A DNA stretch of 64,000 nucleotides, taken from Chitinophaga sp. sic0106. Lineage in GTDB: Bacteria; Bacteroidota; Bacteroidia; Chitinophagales; Chitinophagaceae. Location: the NCBI RefSeq assembly GCF_019219075.1, contig NZ_JAHUWJ010000005.1:1-64000 (forward strand). Reading direction: 5' to 3'. Positions within the stretch are counted from its first letter, which is position 1, and every line of letters begins with the position of its first letter. Under the pieces are notes generated by a model, which was not told the DNA's origin, did not search any database, and saw only the letters and a list, made by a program, of their open reading frames with translations. Both the position numbers and the translations under genes were made by a program. Below, one piece after another: positions 62,422 through 64,000 of this stretch.

Positions 62422-63426
62422 ATGAGAAAGAATTTTGTTGCATTGTTCCTGACGCTGTTGACCATCCTCGCTGCCCCGCGGCTGATGGCACAAACAGACC
62501 CGCACTTTTCGCAATACTACGTGTATCCGTCGTGGTTAAACCCGGCGCTTACCGGAGCCTTTGATGGCGACTACCGCGTGGCGGCTGTATACCGCTCCCA
62601 GTGGGGTAATATCAGTCCCTTCAAAACATATGGCATTGCTGCGGAAGTGCCTACCGCAAAAAATATAAACTTCGGTGCCAGTGTGCTGAACCAGGCTGCC
62701 GGCGATGCTGGTTATAACTACACCACCGGCTACCTCAGCGCGGCTTATACCGGCGTAAAGCTGGATGCCAGCCACTATCACAACCTTACCTTCGGTTTGC
62801 AGATAGGGTTTATGCAGCGCCGCTTCGATCCTGCCAGGTTCACTTTTGGTGAGCAATGGAATCCGGTTACCGGTTATAATCCATCCAATCCGCATACCGA
62901 CGGGTTTACCCGTACCTCTGCCGGCAGCTTTGATGCAGGCGCAGGCGCCCTTTATTTCGATGGCACCCCCGGCAAAAAATACAACATCTACGGCGGTTTT
63001 TCAGTGATGCACCTCACCAGGCCTACCGACCAGTTCAGCGCCACCGGCGATGCGCGTATACCCATGCGCGTTACCGCACATGCCGGCGTAAAACTCAATA
63101 TAGATGATCGTTTTTCCCTAACGCCGAACGTGCTGTACCTGAAACAGGGGACTGCTTCTGAAAAAATGATCGGCGCATACGGACAATACAACGTAGCGCT
63201 GGATGCAGATGTGATGCTGGGACTCAACTACCGCTTTGAAGATGCGTTTACCACCCACGCCGGTTTCCTCTATAAAAACATGATGATGGGCATCAGCTAC
63301 GATATCACCACCTCCGACCTGTCGAAAATGTACCGGGGTAGCAACAGCTTTGAAATCTCCATCACTTTCATCGGCAGAAAAAAGGTGAAAACACCTGGTG
63401 TGGACTTCGTTTGTCCAAGATTGTAA
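62422..63426 (+). CDS. PorP/SprF-family T9SS outer-membrane protein, cargo partner
   Basis: A 334-residue protein with signal peptide (ending RLMAQ). The family signature is near the N-terminus: TDPHFSQYYVYPSWLNPALTGAFDGDYRVAAVYRSQW. It continues with beta strands to the C-terminus (FTTHAGFLYKNMMMGISYDITTSDL). It sits directly after the two type-B cargo genes and before the TPR protein, which is the usual SprB-SprF type order. It is likely needed to secrete or anchor these two proteins. It is clearly different in sequence from the PorP at 37426. Confidence 0.92.
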   Translation: MRKNFVALFLTLLTILAAPRLMAQTDPHFSQYYVYPSWLNPALTGAFDGDYRVAAVYRSQWGNISPFKTYGIAAEVPTAKNINFGASVLNQAAGDAGYNYTTGYLSAAYTGVKLDASHYHNLTFGLQIGFMQRRFDPARFTFGEQWNPVTGYNPSNPHTDGFTRTSAGSFDAGAGALYFDGTPGKKYNIYGGFSVMHLTRPTDQFSATGDARIPMRVTAHAGVKLNIDDRFSLTPNVLYLKQGTASEKMIGAYGQYNVALDADVMLGLNYRFEDAFTTHAGFLYKNMMMGISYDITTSDLSKMYRGSNSFEISITFIGRKKVKTPGVDFVCPRL

Positions 63427-63442
63427 TCACAAAAACACCATC

Positions 63443-64000
63443 ATGAAGAAATTAATATTTACCACTGCCGCCACGCTGTTAATGGCCATGGCTGCCCAGG
63501 CGCAACTGGCCTATAACTACCTGCGCGCGGCAGATGATTACTATAAGAAGAATGATTATAACTCCGCAGCTACCTACTACGAAAAATACCTGGTAGCCAA
63601 AGGGAAATCCGTAAGACAGGAATCCTATAAGCCATATGTGGCTACTTCCGTATCAGCTGATCATAAGGCCAAGCCCACTGTCAGTAACGAACAGGAGGCT
63701 ACCTACAAACTGGCAGAAAGTTACCGGCTGCTGCATGATTACGAAAAGGCTGCACCGTATTACGCCAGCGTAATGGAAAGTAACCAGGCAGCGTATCCGC
63801 TGGCGGCATATTACTATGCTGTGTCCTTACGCGCACTTGGTAAATACGAGCTGGCAGGACAAGTGTTCCGTCAGTTTGCTGCCGCTTATACCGCGCAGGA
63901 TGAGTACACGACCGCAACCGAACGTGAAATCGCGAACCTCGGTTTTATCACGAAGGAGCTGTCAAAAAAAGATTTACATCTCTATAAAATAACAAAGGCA
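63443..64000 (+). CDS. TPR protein, probable PorE-like (3' end outside window)
   Basis: The first 186 codons of a reading frame open to the window edge. Signal peptide MKKLIFTTAATLLMAMAAQAQ, then TPR-like repeats (LRAADDYYKKNDYNSAATYYEKYL, EATYKLAESYRLLHDYEKAAPYYASVM, YYYAVSLRALGKYELAGQVFRQF). Proteins of this beginning next to PorP usually continue as a TPR, beta-propeller and OmpA fusion (PorE type) that binds peptidoglycan and anchors the secretion system. That C-terminal part is not in the window, so the call rests on the start and the neighbours. It begins 16 bases after porP, in the same operon. Confidence 0.78.
   Translation, partial: MKKLIFTTAATLLMAMAAQAQLAYNYLRAADDYYKKNDYNSAATYYEKYLVAKGKSVRQESYKPYVATSVSADHKAKPTVSNEQEATYKLAESYRLLHDYEKAAPYYASVMESNQAAYPLAAYYYAVSLRALGKYELAGQVFRQFAAAYTAQDEYTTATEREIANLGFITKELSKKDLHLYKITKA

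Noticed and set aside
1..64000. tRNA, rRNA, insertion sequences, prophage or att sites
   Set aside because: No cloverleaf-like or rRNA-like sequence, transposase, integrase or flanking direct repeats were recognised while reading both strands.

Overview
The window is a chromosomal segment of a Bacteroidota bacterium, most likely of the family Chitinophagaceae and plausibly Chitinophaga. Support comes from three SusC/SusD pairs each preceded by an ECF sigma factor and a FecR-type anti-sigma factor, from type IX secretion (T9SS) parts (PorP/SprF proteins and large proteins ending in gliding-motility-type C-terminal domains), from upstream TAnnTTTG elements typical of the phylum's promoters, and from a class I lanthipeptide cluster with the Lys-rich leader type known from Bacteroidota. 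No rRNA, tRNA, insertion sequence, phage gene or CRISPR array was seen.

Layout. 0-10 kb: a small secreted protein of unknown function on the minus strand, then nutrient-uptake locus 1 (ECF sigma, FecR, SusC, SusD, secreted TPR-thioredoxin protein). 10-12 kb: a methyltransferase and a zinc alcohol dehydrogenase. 12-19.5 kb: uptake locus 2 (ECF sigma, FecR, SusC, SusD) followed by a secreted metallophosphatase. 19.5-23.3 kb: housekeeping genes (alkyltransferase-like protein, SulP transporter, small acidic protein, iron-permease-like membrane protein, SDR oxidoreductase). 23.8-32.0 kb: a compact lanthipeptide locus with four precursor genes (the first, of 59 codons, is easily missed), a LanC cyclase, a full-length LanB dehydratase, a C39-peptidase ABC exporter and a strikingly short HlyD-like protein. 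32-33.5 kb: a sulfatase, followed by a non-coding stretch with a roughly 90-bp tandem repeat. 34.1-37.0 kb: three genes I cannot assign to a known system (a coiled-coil protein, a two-TM helical protein and a membrane-anchored actin/Ppx-fold-like protein). 37-39.4 kb: a lone PorP/SprF protein and a NadR-like enzyme. 39.8-64 kb: uptake locus 3 (ECF sigma, FecR, SusC, SusD, HExxH lipoprotein, DUF4302 lipoprotein), which runs with short gaps into two huge T9SS type-B surface proteins, a PorP/SprF protein and the start of a TPR (probably PorE-like) protein cut by the window edge.

How the genes work together. Each SusC carries an N-terminal STN signalling domain, so each locus looks like a self-inducing unit: substrate binding at SusC/SusD signals to FecR, which releases the sigma factor. 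None of the three has a glycoside hydrolase next to it. In the lanthipeptide locus LanB would dehydrate Ser/Thr, LanC would close thioether rings, and the C39 transporter would cut after the GG motif and export the product. A strong hairpin between the precursor genes and lanC could set the ratio of precursor to enzyme. The strongest candidates for undescribed biology are the four-peptide lanthipeptide locus with its shortened membrane-fusion protein, the three-gene membrane/ASKHA cassette at 34.1-37.0 kb, and the join between a SusCD locus and a T9SS type-B adhesin module.
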